A stretch of 64,000 nt of DNA from CAVSWT01 sp963777515 (GCA_963777515.1 CAVZQU010000012.1:62001-126000); one strand, 5' to 3'. Positions 1 to 9,460 are shown, counted from the first letter of the stretch. The notes: generated from the sequence alone by a model not told the origin. Made by a program: numbers and translations.

Positions 1-304
1 CATAACTCATAGATTTGCTTGTATCTAATAAAATATAACTTTTTAAATTCGTTTCTTCTTCATATTGTTTAATAAAATAGCGGTTAGTTTTGCCATACAC
101 TTTCCAATCCACATCCTTTAAATTATCCCCTTGCATATATGGGCGGTGTTCGGTGAACTCAACACTAAATCCATGGTATGGGCTTTTATGCAGCCCTACC
201 ATAAATCCTTCTACTACTAGTCGAGCTTTTAATTCAAGTGAATTTAGTTTTGAAATATAGTCGGGTGATAAATACCTTCTGTAGTCTTCATTTGCTGCAG
301 GCAT
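1..304 (-). CDS. DUF58 domain protein, N-terminal part (runs off the window)
   Basis: Reading the minus strand from the ATG at 304 gives 101 residues with no stop before the window edge. Residues 60-73 (DNLKDVDWKVYGKT) match the conserved GDN..R.IDW..YART block of DUF58 proteins, and residues 94-98 (DTSKS) are the DxSxS metal-binding start of the following von Willebrand-like fold. DUF58 proteins usually sit beside MoxR-type AAA ATPases and are thought to act in envelope or complex assembly; their exact role is unsettled. The start codon shares one base with the stop of the upstream lipoprotein gene (TAATG), so the two are translationally coupled. The partner ATPase is not in view. Confidence 0.85.
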   Translation of the reverse strand, partial: MPAANEDYRRYLSPDYISKLNSLELKARLVVEGFMVGLHKSPYHGFSVEFTEHRPYMQGDNLKDVDWKVYGKTNRYFIKQYEEETNLKSYILLDTSKSMSY

Positions 305-810
305 TAATTTCCTGTTGCCTTTTTCTTTGCTAAAATCTGCTCCGGAGATAACCCCATGTGTTCTAATTCTTCTTTTGCTGACAAAGCCAAATCATTCTTG
401 GGGAATTTTTGAATAAATAGATTATATGTTTCTGTTGCTTTATCATAATCGTGCAAATCATTAGCTTGAATGTAACCGGACATGAATAATGCTTCCGGTG
501 CATTTTTACTTTGCGGATAATCATCATATACTTTGCGATAAAGTTCAACTGCTTTTTGAAAACTTTCTTTTTCAGATAATGCTTTCACCATACGATTTTG
601 ATAAAGTGCAGCTAATCTCGTTAATGCTTCCGGGGCTAAATCACTTTTGGGATATTCCTTTATTAACGATTCATAAGAACTAATTGCTTCTGTAACGCTG
701 CTGTCTTTCAATTCTTTTGCAGCTTGATCCATATAACCTTTGTCTGTTTCCTTGCTGCAGCCAAATAATAATAAAAATATAATAAGTATAAAGTATTTGA
801 TAATTTTCAT
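304..810 (-). CDS. TPR-repeat outer-membrane lipoprotein
   Basis: A 168-residue protein from the ATG at 810; the open frame extends further upstream, but only this start puts a lipoprotein signal at the N terminus (hydrophobic stretch to residue 16, then LFGC with Cys18 as the lipidation site). The rest is helical with at least two tetratricopeptide-like repeats around residues 35-72 and 82-150, in the style of BamD/YbgF periplasmic scaffolds. It probably acts as a lipid-anchored protein-interaction module. It overlaps the downstream DUF58 gene by one base, which implies joint function or at least coupled translation. A specific partner cannot be named from sequence. Confidence 0.78.
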   Translation of the reverse strand: MKIIKYFILIIFLLLFGCSKETDKGYMDQAAKELKDSSVTEAISSYESLIKEYPKSDLAPEALTRLAALYQNRMVKALSEKESFQKAVELYRKVYDDYPQSKNAPEALFMSGYIQANDLHDYDKATETYNLFIQKFPKNDLALSAKEELEHMGLSPEQILAKKKATGN

Positions 811-909
811 TTGATAACCGTTTTTGTTATAAATAAATCTAACTGCCTTCCAAAAGGCATGTAAATTTATGTAATTAGAAAAGAAGTAGCAATGTGAATA
901 TATTGACAA

Positions 910-1857
910 TTAGGAAGGACTTGAGTCGATCTTATAATATTTCAAAACTCTTAATGCCCTTAAAGTATTCCACCTGCTCGGCTCGCCTACTTTTTCCATC
1001 TCAAAATGTGTTTGACCTGGATGATTAGCTTGCAACAGCCATTTATTATCCGGTTTTCTTTTTTTCAAAATGACTTCAATTGCATCTTGCATTCTTTCAT
1101 CATATTTCACCTTTGCAGATTGAAAGTAATCCAATGCCCTTAGAATATCATAATACCATCTTGCAGGATAAGGTAATTTTAGAAATTGATTTTTAATTAT
1201 CTCTCCTGTTTTGTCAGACTTAAAGAGCCTATGCATTAGTATAAATTCTCTTGATTCAGTTTCAGCTTTTTGTAATTCTTTCAATCTGTATTTGTAATTA
1301 TTTTTTTTGTATTCCAAAATTCCTTCAAGAACTGATAAAGTTGTATGAAGCGAACTGTGCACTGCTCCTATTCTATTTGAATGGCAATTAAATCCACCGT
1401 CTTTCATTTGCTGCGACAAAAGAAAATCTACAACAGATTTTAACTCTTCTTCATTAGATTGAAAATAACAAGCATAATTAAGAAACATTCCATTAATACA
1501 AACATCACTAACTTTAACTGTTCCAATCGGCATTATCCCACCATCTTCACTTTTATTCTCTTTGAGTATCATCGAAAGTGTCTGCTTTATTTCTTTGATG
1601 TTTGGAGAGATAGCCAGATTTTTTAAATCAAGTAAAGTGTAATGAGTTGAAGTCCATTTAGGCTGATAAAACGCTTTTCCCCAGTGTCCGTTTTCATTTC
1701 GTGCAGATAAGAATTTATATCCCCATCCCTCTTTTGAGATTCTTTTTCTTAAATCACTTCGCTGTTTATTCAACAAGTCACGGTAGACCTGATATTGAAT
1801 AGAAACATCGCCATCAAGTAACCAATCGATTATTCCATCTTTGTGTAATTTATTCAT
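910..1857 (-). CDS. Alpha-alpha toroid (terpene-cyclase/prenyltransferase fold) protein of unknown function
   Basis: A 315-residue soluble protein without a signal peptide. Repeated segments such as NGHWG..F..PKW.STHYTL.DL (about 55-80), KSEDGGI (about 103-110) and QQMKDGGFNCHS (about 149-161) have the Trp/Gly-rich pattern of the prenyltransferase and squalene-oxidase repeat, which builds an alpha-alpha toroid. The DxDD motif of squalene-hopene cyclases is not seen, so cyclase activity is not supported. It lies two bases downstream of a small methyltransferase gene in the same direction, suggesting one transcript. The function is unknown. Confidence 0.72.
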   Translation of the reverse strand: MNKLHKDGIIDWLLDGDVSIQYQVYRDLLNKQRSDLRKRISKEGWGYKFLSARNENGHWGKAFYQPKWTSTHYTLLDLKNLAISPNIKEIKQTLSMILKENKSEDGGIMPIGTVKVSDVCINGMFLNYACYFQSNEEELKSVVDFLLSQQMKDGGFNCHSNRIGAVHSSLHTTLSVLEGILEYKKNNYKYRLKELQKAETESREFILMHRLFKSDKTGEIIKNQFLKLPYPARWYYDILRALDYFQSAKVKYDERMQDAIEVILKKRKPDNKWLLQANHPGQTHFEMEKVGEPSRWNTLRALRVLKYYKIDSSPS

Positions 1858-1859
1858 AA

Positions 1860-2492
1860 TTAGTATTTAATTCTTTGAAACCCTAATTCGCAAAATTCCT
1901 TTCCCGATTCTAATTGTGCTACGTTTTCAGAAATTAATTCAAAACCTTCTTCCTTACTTGCTTCTTTAAATTTACTAAGTGGAACAAATGAAAATACATC
2001 ACTTAATATTTCCAGACTTGTATAGGGACTCGGAGAAACTTCTGGTATATTTTCATTCGGTAGTTGTAATACAACGGCTAATATACCTTTCGGTTTAATA
2101 AGTCCTGATAATTTTTTAATTGCTAAACTAAAATTGACATACTCGAAAACTAATCCTACAAAGATTAAATCGACTTGTTCAAATTTGCATTTTTCAGAGT
2201 TTATATCTTCACAAATAAATTCAATATTCTTAAATGAATTTCTAAATCTTTTTTCAACTTCTATTATGAACTCGCTATTAATATCAACACAAATCACTTT
2301 TTCAACTGTTTTTGAATCAATATTCTCTAAACCATTTCCACCAGCACATCCAATTATTGCTAAAGAATCTGGTTCATATTTTTCTGTTATTTCTTTTAGG
2401 TAATTTGAAAGATATTGTGCTTGTTTAATATCAGGCAAAGACATATGATTTTCATAATCTTCTAATTTAATTTTTGTCCATGGGTTATTCAT
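1860..2492 (-). CDS. Class I SAM-dependent methyltransferase
   Basis: A 210-residue protein with the Rossmann-fold methyltransferase pattern: motif I LAIIGCAGGNGLENI at about residues 44-58, a strand ending in acidic VICVDIN (about 66-72) for the SAM ribose, and a later DLIFVGLVFEYV stretch (motif IV region). Motif I has GCAGGNG instead of the usual GxGxG. The substrate cannot be inferred. It directly precedes the toroid-fold gene (2-base gap) and follows the metallo-hydrolase gene by 21 bases, so all three may be co-transcribed. Confidence 0.78.
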   Translation of the reverse strand: MNNPWTKIKLEDYENHMSLPDIKQAQYLSNYLKEITEKYEPDSLAIIGCAGGNGLENIDSKTVEKVICVDINSEFIIEVEKRFRNSFKNIEFICEDINSEKCKFEQVDLIFVGLVFEYVNFSLAIKKLSGLIKPKGILAVVLQLPNENIPEVSPSPYTSLEILSDVFSFVPLSKFKEASKEEGFELISENVAQLESGKEFCELGFQRIKY

Positions 2493-2513
2493 ATTATATA
2501 ATACTATACTTAA

Positions 2514-3422
2514 TTAGTCTGAAATCTTTTCCATGATTTGATCATTAAAGTATCTTAAATCATCATTTGTAAGTAATTCCCCATGTCCGTTTATAATATT
2601 TTCTATATTGGACATTCGTTTTTCTATCCATGAAATTGCTTGTTTCCATTTTAGCTTGTCATGAATTACTAAATCATCTATACTTGGCCTGCCATAGTCA
2701 AACATTAAATCACCAACAAACAGTAGTTTTAATTCCGGGACATAAATTAAAATATCACTCTCTGAATGGCATTTACCAAAATAAATCATTTCAAATGAAA
2801 CATCTCCCGTTTTAATTTTGTAATTATCTGAAAAAGTAATATCCGGTTGCTTAACAGGAACCTTTAATTTCGCATCCTTTAGAGCATAATAGTATCTTGT
2901 TTTTTGTGTAAAAGCATAATTCCAATCTTGAGTATTTCTACTACCTTCCTTTAGCTTTTTATCATATAGCTCAACTACTTTTAATAACCGCTGTTGTTTG
3001 TCAGAACCTGATGATTCATCGGATATCTCATTTAACCCATTCTTTTGCGCCACTATTTTTGCTTCAGGAAATACACTATTTCCACCGTTATGATCAGAAT
3101 GGCTATGCGTATTAATTAAATAAACAAATTTATTTTCTTGAAAATTAGTTTCTATTCTTTTTCTGAATTTTGAAGTTAGTCCGGTAGAAATACCGGCATC
3201 TATTATAACAATCCCCTTTTGTGTTTTGATAGCAGTAATTGCATCTGCACCAAACGATAGTAAAATTGTTTTATCATTTATTTGAGTAACATTAATTAAG
3301 GAATCAATTAATTGATTATTGGTAACACAAAAATCTTCAGTGTCCACATTAGAATTTTGCGCTAAAAGATTATTGGATATCAAATAAAATATGATTAATA
3401 AAAAAGGCTTTTTTATCAGCAT
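2514..3422 (-). CDS. Secreted metallo-beta-lactamase-fold hydrolase
   Basis: A 302-residue protein with a Sec signal peptide (about residues 1-22, ending LLAQ). The zinc ligands of the MBL superfamily are all present: H106-x-H108-x-D110-H111 (THSHSDH), H219 (GKCHSESD), D238 (FVGDLMF) and H280 (NGHGE). The order and signal peptide resemble subclass-B-like periplasmic hydrolases, but about 70 extra residues lie between the HxHxDH motif and H219, and this spacing does not fit a classical carbapenemase. A periplasmic hydrolase is safe; antibiotic resistance is not supported by the sequence alone. Confidence 0.8.
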   Translation of the reverse strand: MLIKKPFLLIIFYLISNNLLAQNSNVDTEDFCVTNNQLIDSLINVTQINDKTILLSFGADAITAIKTQKGIVIIDAGISTGLTSKFRKRIETNFQENKFVYLINTHSHSDHNGGNSVFPEAKIVAQKNGLNEISDESSGSDKQQRLLKVVELYDKKLKEGSRNTQDWNYAFTQKTRYYYALKDAKLKVPVKQPDITFSDNYKIKTGDVSFEMIYFGKCHSESDILIYVPELKLLFVGDLMFDYGRPSIDDLVIHDKLKWKQAISWIEKRMSNIENIINGHGELLTNDDLRYFNDQIMEKISD

Positions 3423-3498
3423 ATCGATAACTAATGATTTTACTTACTTCAAATGTAAAATATAATTTTATCATTTAATGGTATTTCATTTGCAAATA

Positions 3499-4137
3499 TT
3501 ATTTTTTCACAACATTGAACAATAATCCCAAGTTAATTCCAACAATTAATGAATTATTACTATTAACAAGGTCTTTTGATAATAATGGATCAATAACCAA
3601 AAATACATTATTACTTAGTTTAGGAACAATTTTTAAGTCCAGACTCAAGCTTCTTGGATTTTCAACATCAGCATACCCTGTAAATGTATTATTACCTGAT
3701 AAAGACATAAACCCAATTGAAATTCCTAATCCTGGATTGATAATAACTGATTCGTTTTCATAAACTTTCCGGGAATATTTAATTCCTAAAAGTACACCTG
3801 AAAAATCAAATTTTAGTGGGCTATATTCTATTGAAGTTTTTGTATAACCTCCTATTAGTTTTACGCAGTTCTTATCATTTTTCATATTGTACGCTGCAAA
3901 AAATGTTTTACCTATGGATTTCATTTTATCATCAAATGAGTACTTTCCATTTACATATTCAAAGCCAATGTCAAAAACACTATTTAATGACATACCTATA
4001 TCACCGCCATTTCCGGAGAAATTGTTGTTATGAGAAAAAGCTGCATCTGCTTCAACCGCAAAAAGGTTATTACTAACTAATTCACTTTGTGCAAATAACA
4101 TAAATGGAAGTAATACAAAAATAAGTAGATATTTCAT
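3499..4137 (-). CDS. Outer-membrane beta-barrel protein, unknown function
   Basis: A 212-residue protein with a clear signal peptide (MKYLLIFVLLPFMLFAQ). The mature part alternates polar and hydrophobic residues, is rich in Gly/Asn/Tyr and contains repeated short amphipathic strands, typical of small 8-stranded outer-membrane barrels of the OmpA/OmpW-like type. No family-defining motif was recognised. It stands apart from its neighbours (76 bases to the MBL gene; 225 bases to purE), so it is probably its own transcription unit. Confidence 0.65.
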   Translation of the reverse strand: MKYLLIFVLLPFMLFAQSELVSNNLFAVEADAAFSHNNNFSGNGGDIGMSLNSVFDIGFEYVNGKYSFDDKMKSIGKTFFAAYNMKNDKNCVKLIGGYTKTSIEYSPLKFDFSGVLLGIKYSRKVYENESVIINPGLGISIGFMSLSGNNTFTGYADVENPRSLSLDLKIVPKLSNNVFLVIDPLLSKDLVNSNNSLIVGINLGLLFNVVKK

Positions 4138-4362
4138 TTGTCATCTCTTTAATATTTTGAATTAAATTTTTTTAAATTAAGATTAGTTCCCTTTGCTGTA
4201 ATATCTCTCCCTTAGTCAATTTGTATTTTTAAATGCCATATTAATTTTTTAGCATTTAAAGAAATTTTAATAAAGATAAACAATTATTCTTTTAATTTTA
4301 TTAAGGTGAATCCTGATTATAAAAATATTCTTGACTAGTTAATTCTTTTATTAAAATACAGT

Positions 4363-4860
4363 TTACTTTGATCTTAGCCCTTCATTCTTCTTTATTGATT
4401 CCTGTTCTAATTTCTTTTTATAATCAATCATTTTCTTTAAAAGATTTTCATCACTTGCAGCTAAAATTTGAACTGCAAGAATTCCTGCATTCTTTGCTTG
4501 ATTAATAGCCACGGTTGCAACTGGAACTCCGCCTGGCATTTGAACTATTGATAGTAAAGAATCTAGTCCATCTAATGATTTTGATTTAACCGGAACCCCA
4601 ATTACAGGAAGCGGAGAATGTGCTGCTGTCATTCCCGGCAGATGAGCTGCTCCACCAGCACCGGCAATAATTACTTTAATTCCTCTTTTGTATGCGGTTG
4701 CTCCATACTCTGCCATTAAATTAGGTGTGCGGTGAGCTGAAACAACTTTAATTTCATAATCAATTTTGAAATCATCCAAAATTACTGCCGCTTCTTTCAT
4801 TACAGTTAAATCAGAATCACTTCCCATAATAATTCCGACTAAGGGTTTTTTATCAGCCAT
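4363..4860 (-). CDS. purE: N5-carboxyaminoimidazole ribonucleotide mutase
   Basis: A 165-residue class I PurE that converts N5-CAIR to CAIR in de novo purine synthesis. Family landmarks are intact: GIIMGSDSDLTVM at the N terminus (phosphate binding), VSAHRTP around residue 40 with the catalytic His, IAGAGGAAHLPGM (about 65-77) and MPGGVPVATVAI (about 108-119). The gene is 14 bases downstream of purK in the same direction, the usual PurK-PurE pair, so the organism uses the bacterial two-step carboxylation route. Confidence 0.96.
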   Translation of the reverse strand: MADKKPLVGIIMGSDSDLTVMKEAAVILDDFKIDYEIKVVSAHRTPNLMAEYGATAYKRGIKVIIAGAGGAAHLPGMTAAHSPLPVIGVPVKSKSLDGLDSLLSIVQMPGGVPVATVAINQAKNAGILAVQILAASDENLLKKMIDYKKKLEQESIKKNEGLRSK

Positions 4861-4874
4861 TATTTTTCCTAAAA

Positions 4875-6020
4875 TTATATTGAAACAATTTTTTCAATTT
4901 TTTTTGCTTGATTTAATATTGAATTTAAATTTTCACCCAAAATAGTAATGTGACCCATTTTTCGGCCAAGACGAGATTTATCTTTACCGTAAATATGGAG
5001 ATGAATATTTTCATTTGCCAATGATTCAGGATAATTATCAACAATTCCCTTCCCTTCTTTTTTCCCAAGAAGATTTATCATCACAGCAAAAGGCTTAACC
5101 ATATTTGTGGAACCTAAAGGTAAATCCAAAACAGAACGAATGTGATTTTCAAACTGAGAAGTTGTACAGGCTTCAATTGTATAGTGCCCGGAGTTATGAG
5201 GACGAGGAGCCATTTCGTTAACTAATATTTTATTTGATGAAGTTAAAAATAATTCAACTCCAAAAATTCCAAACCCTTTTACAGATTCAACAGATTTTAC
5301 TGCTATTTCTGTTGTAATTTTTTTTAATTTTTCACTGATTTGAGCTGGAGCAATAACAGTATGACAAATATGATTTTTTTGAATTGTTTGTACAACCGGA
5401 TAAGTTTTTATTTCATGCTTAGACCTTGCGACCATTATTGCAAGCTCCATTTTAAAATCTATAAATTCTTCTGCAAGTAAGTTGCTGTGCCGTGAAGATA
5501 GTTTTTTAATTCCTTCTATAAAATCTTTTTCATTTTCAACTTTGTAATTGCCATATCCATCGTACCCCATCTTTCTTGATTTTAAAATGAATTTTTCTCC
5601 TAAATCTTTTGCGGCTTTCTTATAAGTTGTGTTGTCTTTAATCTCAATAAAATTTGCAACCGGAATTTTATTCCTTTTAAAGGTTTGCTTTTGAATAAGC
5701 TTATCTTGAATTAAAGAAATAGTTTTTGATGAAGGCAAAACTTTTTTACCAAGCTTTTCAATGAATTCCAATTGTTTATAATCTACAAATTCATTTTCAA
5801 GAGTTACAATGTCACTTCGTCTTGAAAACTTTTTTAATATTTGTTTATTATCTACCCAACCTACAAATTCATTTTTAGTTAATTGTCCGGCAGGAGAATT
5901 TTTATGTTTTTCTAAAATTGCAATATCGAATCCTAATTTATAAGCTTGATAAGCAGACATACGTGCAAGCTGTCCGCCGCCTAAAATACCGATGCAAGTT
6001 CTTCTATTTTTTTGAATCAA
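4875..6020 (-). CDS. purK: N5-carboxyaminoimidazole ribonucleotide synthase
   Basis: A 381-residue ATP-grasp enzyme that makes N5-CAIR from AIR, ATP and bicarbonate. It opens with the nucleotide-binding GILGGGQLARM (about 11-21). The ATP-grasp core shows KSRKMGYDGYGNY (about 148-160) and LAEEFIDFKMELA; the C-terminal part carries VNEMAPRPHNSGHYT with the metal- and phosphate-binding residues. Length is normal for the family. It lies 26 bases downstream of comEC and 14 bases upstream of purE. Confidence 0.95.
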   Translation of the reverse strand: MIQKNRRTCIGILGGGQLARMSAYQAYKLGFDIAILEKHKNSPAGQLTKNEFVGWVDNKQILKKFSRRSDIVTLENEFVDYKQLEFIEKLGKKVLPSSKTISLIQDKLIQKQTFKRNKIPVANFIEIKDNTTYKKAAKDLGEKFILKSRKMGYDGYGNYKVENEKDFIEGIKKLSSRHSNLLAEEFIDFKMELAIMVARSKHEIKTYPVVQTIQKNHICHTVIAPAQISEKLKKITTEIAVKSVESVKGFGIFGVELFLTSSNKILVNEMAPRPHNSGHYTIEACTTSQFENHIRSVLDLPLGSTNMVKPFAVMINLLGKKEGKGIVDNYPESLANENIHLHIYGKDKSRLGRKMGHITILGENLNSILNQAKKIEKIVSI

Positions 6021-6046
6021 AAGTTCCTCATTTTTTTTGTAAATAA

Positions 6047-8446
6047 TTACTCATCCTTCCAATCAACAACTTTAACGGAATCACCATCGGATGTTAAATA
6101 AATTGCACCTTCAATATCAGTACGGTGAATGTGAGATTTAATTGCTCTCAGCCTATTAATAATTAAAGAAGATGGATGCCCAAATTTATTTTGTATTCCA
6201 ACAGAAACCAAACTTATTTCCGGTTTTGTTTTAAGTAAAAACTGCGGAGAAGAGCTTGAGTTGCTTCCATGGTGCCCAACTTTTAATACATCTGTCTTCA
6301 AAAAATTATTATATCGTTTTACATAATAATTTTCTACTGTCGTTTCAGCATCACCTGTAAAAAGAAAGCTTGTTTTTCCGTAAACAATTTTTAGTTCGCC
6401 GCTCATATTGTTTGTTGTGTTTGCCGGGAAATTTTTGTCACTGTAATCATCCAAAGTATAAATATTAACATTGCCGATTTTCATCTCTCCTCTTTGGTAG
6501 TAATGAAACGGCACTTTCATTTCTCTTAAATATTTTTCAAAGCGGATATCTTTATCATAAGTAGAGTCAATAGGTGGTTTGTATATTTGCTTTATTTTTC
6601 CTTCATGAATTAATGATACAAATCCACCGTAATGGTCTGCGTCAATGTGTGACACGAAACCATAGTCAACTTGTTTTATACCAAGATAATTTAATAATGG
6701 AAGAATTACTCTTTCACCATTGTCAAAATAGTAATCGGCATTTCCGGCATCAATTAAAGCTGTCTGACCATTGGGAAATTGTAATAATATTCCATCGCCT
6801 TGACCAACATCAATCATTAAAACATTTAGCTCATTCTTCTTGAAAAAATCTTTATTATCAATGGAAGCATATAAGAATATGTTGCACGTAATTAATACAA
6901 ATAGAATTATTCTTGCCAATGAATGTTTGAACATTACTAAATAATAAATAAGAATAGTTAGAAATAAATAGAAAATAATTCCATCAAAAATTGAAAAATG
7001 TCTAATGCTAACAAATGAAAAATCAAGATTACCGGCAACACTAACAAACCAAAATAAAAACTTTGAAAATAAATCATTTACAGCAGCGTAATAAACTGCA
7101 ATTGATGGAAGAATTAAATTGAGTGCTAACGTAAAAATTCCGGTTCCAACAACTAATCCAATTACAGGAATCACTACCAAATTTGCGAACAAAGCAATAA
7201 GCGAAAGTTTACCGAAATAATAAATAGTGAATGGCAAAGTTCCAAGCTGCGCGCTTAATGAAACAGCAGTAAAAAGTAAAACATATTTTACAATTTTATT
7301 TTGGACATTAAGCTTCCTAATTTTTGTCTGAATTATTGGAAGGATTGCAGCAATTGCAAGCACCGCCGAAAATGAAAGTTGAAACCCGGGATTAAATAAA
7401 TCATAAGGCTTAATGATCAGCAAGATTAAAGCTGCAATGGCAAGTGCATTAAACAAATTTGTCGAGCGGTTTGTAAGCAAAGCAATTATAAAAACAATCG
7501 CCATTATAGATGCACGAAAAACGGAAGGCGGCATTCCGGTTATGACCAGGAAAAATATTAATCCGGTAATTGTTAGAAATGATTTAATGTATATATTAAA
7601 CCTTCCGAAGAAGACTAAGAATATTAAAATAATATATCCGGTATGAAGCCCGGATACAGCAAGTACATGTATAACCCCGGAATTAATAAACTCAACTCTT
7701 ACCGCATAATCAATCCCGCTTCTATCTGCTAAAATCAACCCTCTTAACAACGCTGTTGTTTGCTTATCGTGCAGCTTTGTAATTTGATTATTTAAATATT
7801 TTCTTACATTGTTTACAAAGTTTCCAAACCAGTAAACATTTTTATGCAGAATTTTAACATCACCGACATAATATGTTGTAAACAATCCGCTGATTCCAAT
7901 TGAATTCAAATAATGATTGTAATCAAATTCCCCAGGATTACGAGTTTCCCCACCTTTCATATAAGTACCGGTAACAGAAATTTTATAGCCCGGTTTAAGT
8001 GCATCAAATAATGAGTCTAATTTTTCTTTCCTGTCATCCCTAATTCTCGTCAGTAAAGTTAAATTCATTTTTATTGTTGTATTTGACACTTTAAATGAAT
8101 CAACATCTAAAATAAATCTCGATTCATATTCTCTCGGCAGTTCAATTTTCTTTATAGTTCCAAACACTTCCATATTCTTTTGTTTGTACAAGTTTGTTGG
8201 AAGTAATTGGACTTCATTTTTATTTATCTCTGCAAGAAAATCACCTAGTAGAATAATAGAAACAAAAGATAATATTATCAGTGCATAATTGAACTTTTCA
8301 TTTTTAAACTTTAAAGAGATGATAGTAATTATAAGAAATGCAGCAAGTACGATAAAAAATATTACCGGGCTAATTTCAAAATACCTATGCAGCAAAATTC
8401 CTATTATAAATAGTAAGGTAAATTTTATTGCAGGATATTTTTTCAT
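6047..8446 (-). CDS. comEC: ComEC/Rec2-type DNA uptake channel
   Basis: A 799-residue protein with the full three-part ComEC architecture: an N-terminal DUF4131 region with transmembrane helices and an OB-like domain (about 1-230), the polytopic competence domain beginning near VHVLAVSGLHTGYI, and a C-terminal metallo-beta-lactamase-like domain with VGQGDG, LIDAG and SHIDADHYGG (HxDxDH near residue 600). It forms the inner-membrane channel for single-stranded DNA in natural transformation. It overlaps the upstream phosphatase-like gene by 4 bases (ATGA). No other competence gene is visible in the window. Confidence 0.93.
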   Translation of the reverse strand: MKKYPAIKFTLLFIIGILLHRYFEISPVIFFIVLAAFLIITIISLKFKNEKFNYALIILSFVSIILLGDFLAEINKNEVQLLPTNLYKQKNMEVFGTIKKIELPREYESRFILDVDSFKVSNTTIKMNLTLLTRIRDDRKEKLDSLFDALKPGYKISVTGTYMKGGETRNPGEFDYNHYLNSIGISGLFTTYYVGDVKILHKNVYWFGNFVNNVRKYLNNQITKLHDKQTTALLRGLILADRSGIDYAVRVEFINSGVIHVLAVSGLHTGYIILIFLVFFGRFNIYIKSFLTITGLIFFLVITGMPPSVFRASIMAIVFIIALLTNRSTNLFNALAIAALILLIIKPYDLFNPGFQLSFSAVLAIAAILPIIQTKIRKLNVQNKIVKYVLLFTAVSLSAQLGTLPFTIYYFGKLSLIALFANLVVIPVIGLVVGTGIFTLALNLILPSIAVYYAAVNDLFSKFLFWFVSVAGNLDFSFVSIRHFSIFDGIIFYLFLTILIYYLVMFKHSLARIILFVLITCNIFLYASIDNKDFFKKNELNVLMIDVGQGDGILLQFPNGQTALIDAGNADYYFDNGERVILPLLNYLGIKQVDYGFVSHIDADHYGGFVSLIHEGKIKQIYKPPIDSTYDKDIRFEKYLREMKVPFHYYQRGEMKIGNVNIYTLDDYSDKNFPANTTNNMSGELKIVYGKTSFLFTGDAETTVENYYVKRYNNFLKTDVLKVGHHGSNSSSSPQFLLKTKPEISLVSVGIQNKFGHPSSLIINRLRAIKSHIHRTDIEGAIYLTSDGDSVKVVDWKDE

Positions 8447-9348
8447 TTGCAGTTTTTTATAATTGCCGGTTTTATTTGAGATAAATCTTTTATTTTTTCC
8501 GAAAGAATTTTTCCATATTTCCCGGCAGTAATTGTTAATGCCGGATTTAATGTATGAGTTTTAATTGATAAATCTTCCAGGTTCCCATGATCGGAGCAAA
8601 TAATTAAGGTCATATTTTCCTGATCTAATTTCTTTAAAATAGTAAATAAAAATTCATCAAAGACTATAAGTACTTTATCAATTTCGGAAATTTCCCTTCC
8701 ATGCCCTAAATGATCTGTTAAAAAATATTCATACAAAGTAAACGAATTTTGAGATGCAATTTTCAATAATCTTTTTGCCGCTGTTTCAGGTTTTATTTCC
8801 GGCAATTTATATCCAAGTCTTTTATTCCATCTTTCCCCGGTTATTTCTGCTGTTAATGCTTTCCCATTTCGAACATCAGTAGAATTATTTAATCTCATTC
8901 CGCTCAATTTGCAGCTTAATGACGTTGCACTTAATCTTGATTTGCCGGATTTAAGATAGTCAAAAAATATTTTTGGATAAGCATTTGCAAAAAAGGCCTT
9001 CTCTCCAATATTTAAATAATGTTTGAAAATATTTTTTCCTTTTATGATTGGAATTAATGTTGAATAAGGATATGGCCCGAAATGTTTTCCAACAATTTTA
9101 GAAGCATTTATTCCACAGAAAATGGAAGTTTGACCCGTACCGCTTTGTGGTAATCCTTCAATGCCAAGCCGTGCATCTGTTGGAAATAAATAATAATTAT
9201 CCTTTTGAAGAAACTGATTTTCTAATGATGGAATTTGTCCAAAGATATTTTTCAAGAATTTAAATTGATATTTGAAGAAAGGATTATTTTCATAATCTTC
9301 TTTTCCAATTCCGATACCGTCAACAAATATCATTAAGACTGGGGACAT
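8443..9348 (-). CDS. Alkaline phosphatase/phosphoglycerate mutase superfamily metalloenzyme
   Basis: A 301-residue cytosolic protein. It has the metal-binding core of the alkaline phosphatase superfamily: an N-terminal FVDGIGIG with Asp10, SGTGQTS (about 88-94) at the nucleophile position, TDHLGHGREISE (about 216-227) and ICSDHGN (about 250-256). This is the arrangement of independent phosphoglycerate mutase and phosphopentomutase, but the protein is much shorter than iPGM and lacks its inserted domain. It may act on a phosphate ester; the substrate is unknown. It is translationally coupled to comEC through a 4-base overlap. Confidence 0.72.
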   Translation of the reverse strand: MSPVLMIFVDGIGIGKEDYENNPFFKYQFKFLKNIFGQIPSLENQFLQKDNYYLFPTDARLGIEGLPQSGTGQTSIFCGINASKIVGKHFGPYPYSTLIPIIKGKNIFKHYLNIGEKAFFANAYPKIFFDYLKSGKSRLSATSLSCKLSGMRLNNSTDVRNGKALTAEITGERWNKRLGYKLPEIKPETAAKRLLKIASQNSFTLYEYFLTDHLGHGREISEIDKVLIVFDEFLFTILKKLDQENMTLIICSDHGNLEDLSIKTHTLNPALTITAGKYGKILSEKIKDLSQIKPAIIKNCK

Positions 9349-9373
9349 AGATATATTTCAATTTTAATTTAAT

Positions 9374-9449
9374 ATTGTCATTTTGATTGGAGTTAGAAAT
9401 CTTTTAATTATTTAGATTTCTCGGTCGAAGACTTCCTCGAAATGACAAT
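9374..9449. repeat. Palindromic MITE-like intergenic element (76 bp)
   Basis: The ends form an inverted repeat: ATTGTCATTTTGA (9374-9386) against TCGAAATGACAAT (9437-9449), one mismatch in 13. Nested inside is a second perfect inverted repeat, AGAAATCT (9395-9402) and AGATTTCT (9414-9421). It fills most of the gap between two genes and contains no reading frame. The nested-palindrome form is that of a short non-autonomous repeat that could fold as RNA. No second copy was found in this window. Confidence 0.55.
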
Positions 9450-9460
9450 GCACACTTCGA

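Noticed and set aside
2514..3422. Carbapenemase-type resistance gene
   Set aside because: The zinc ligands are present but the long insertion between the HxHxDH motif and H219 and the lack of other family residues do not support a beta-lactamase; a general MBL-fold hydrolase is safer.
4228..4260. TTTAAATGC/GCATTTAAA inverted repeat downstream of purE
   Set aside because: It is a 9-bp A/T-rich stem with a 15-base loop and no T tract; in such low-GC sequence this can arise by chance.
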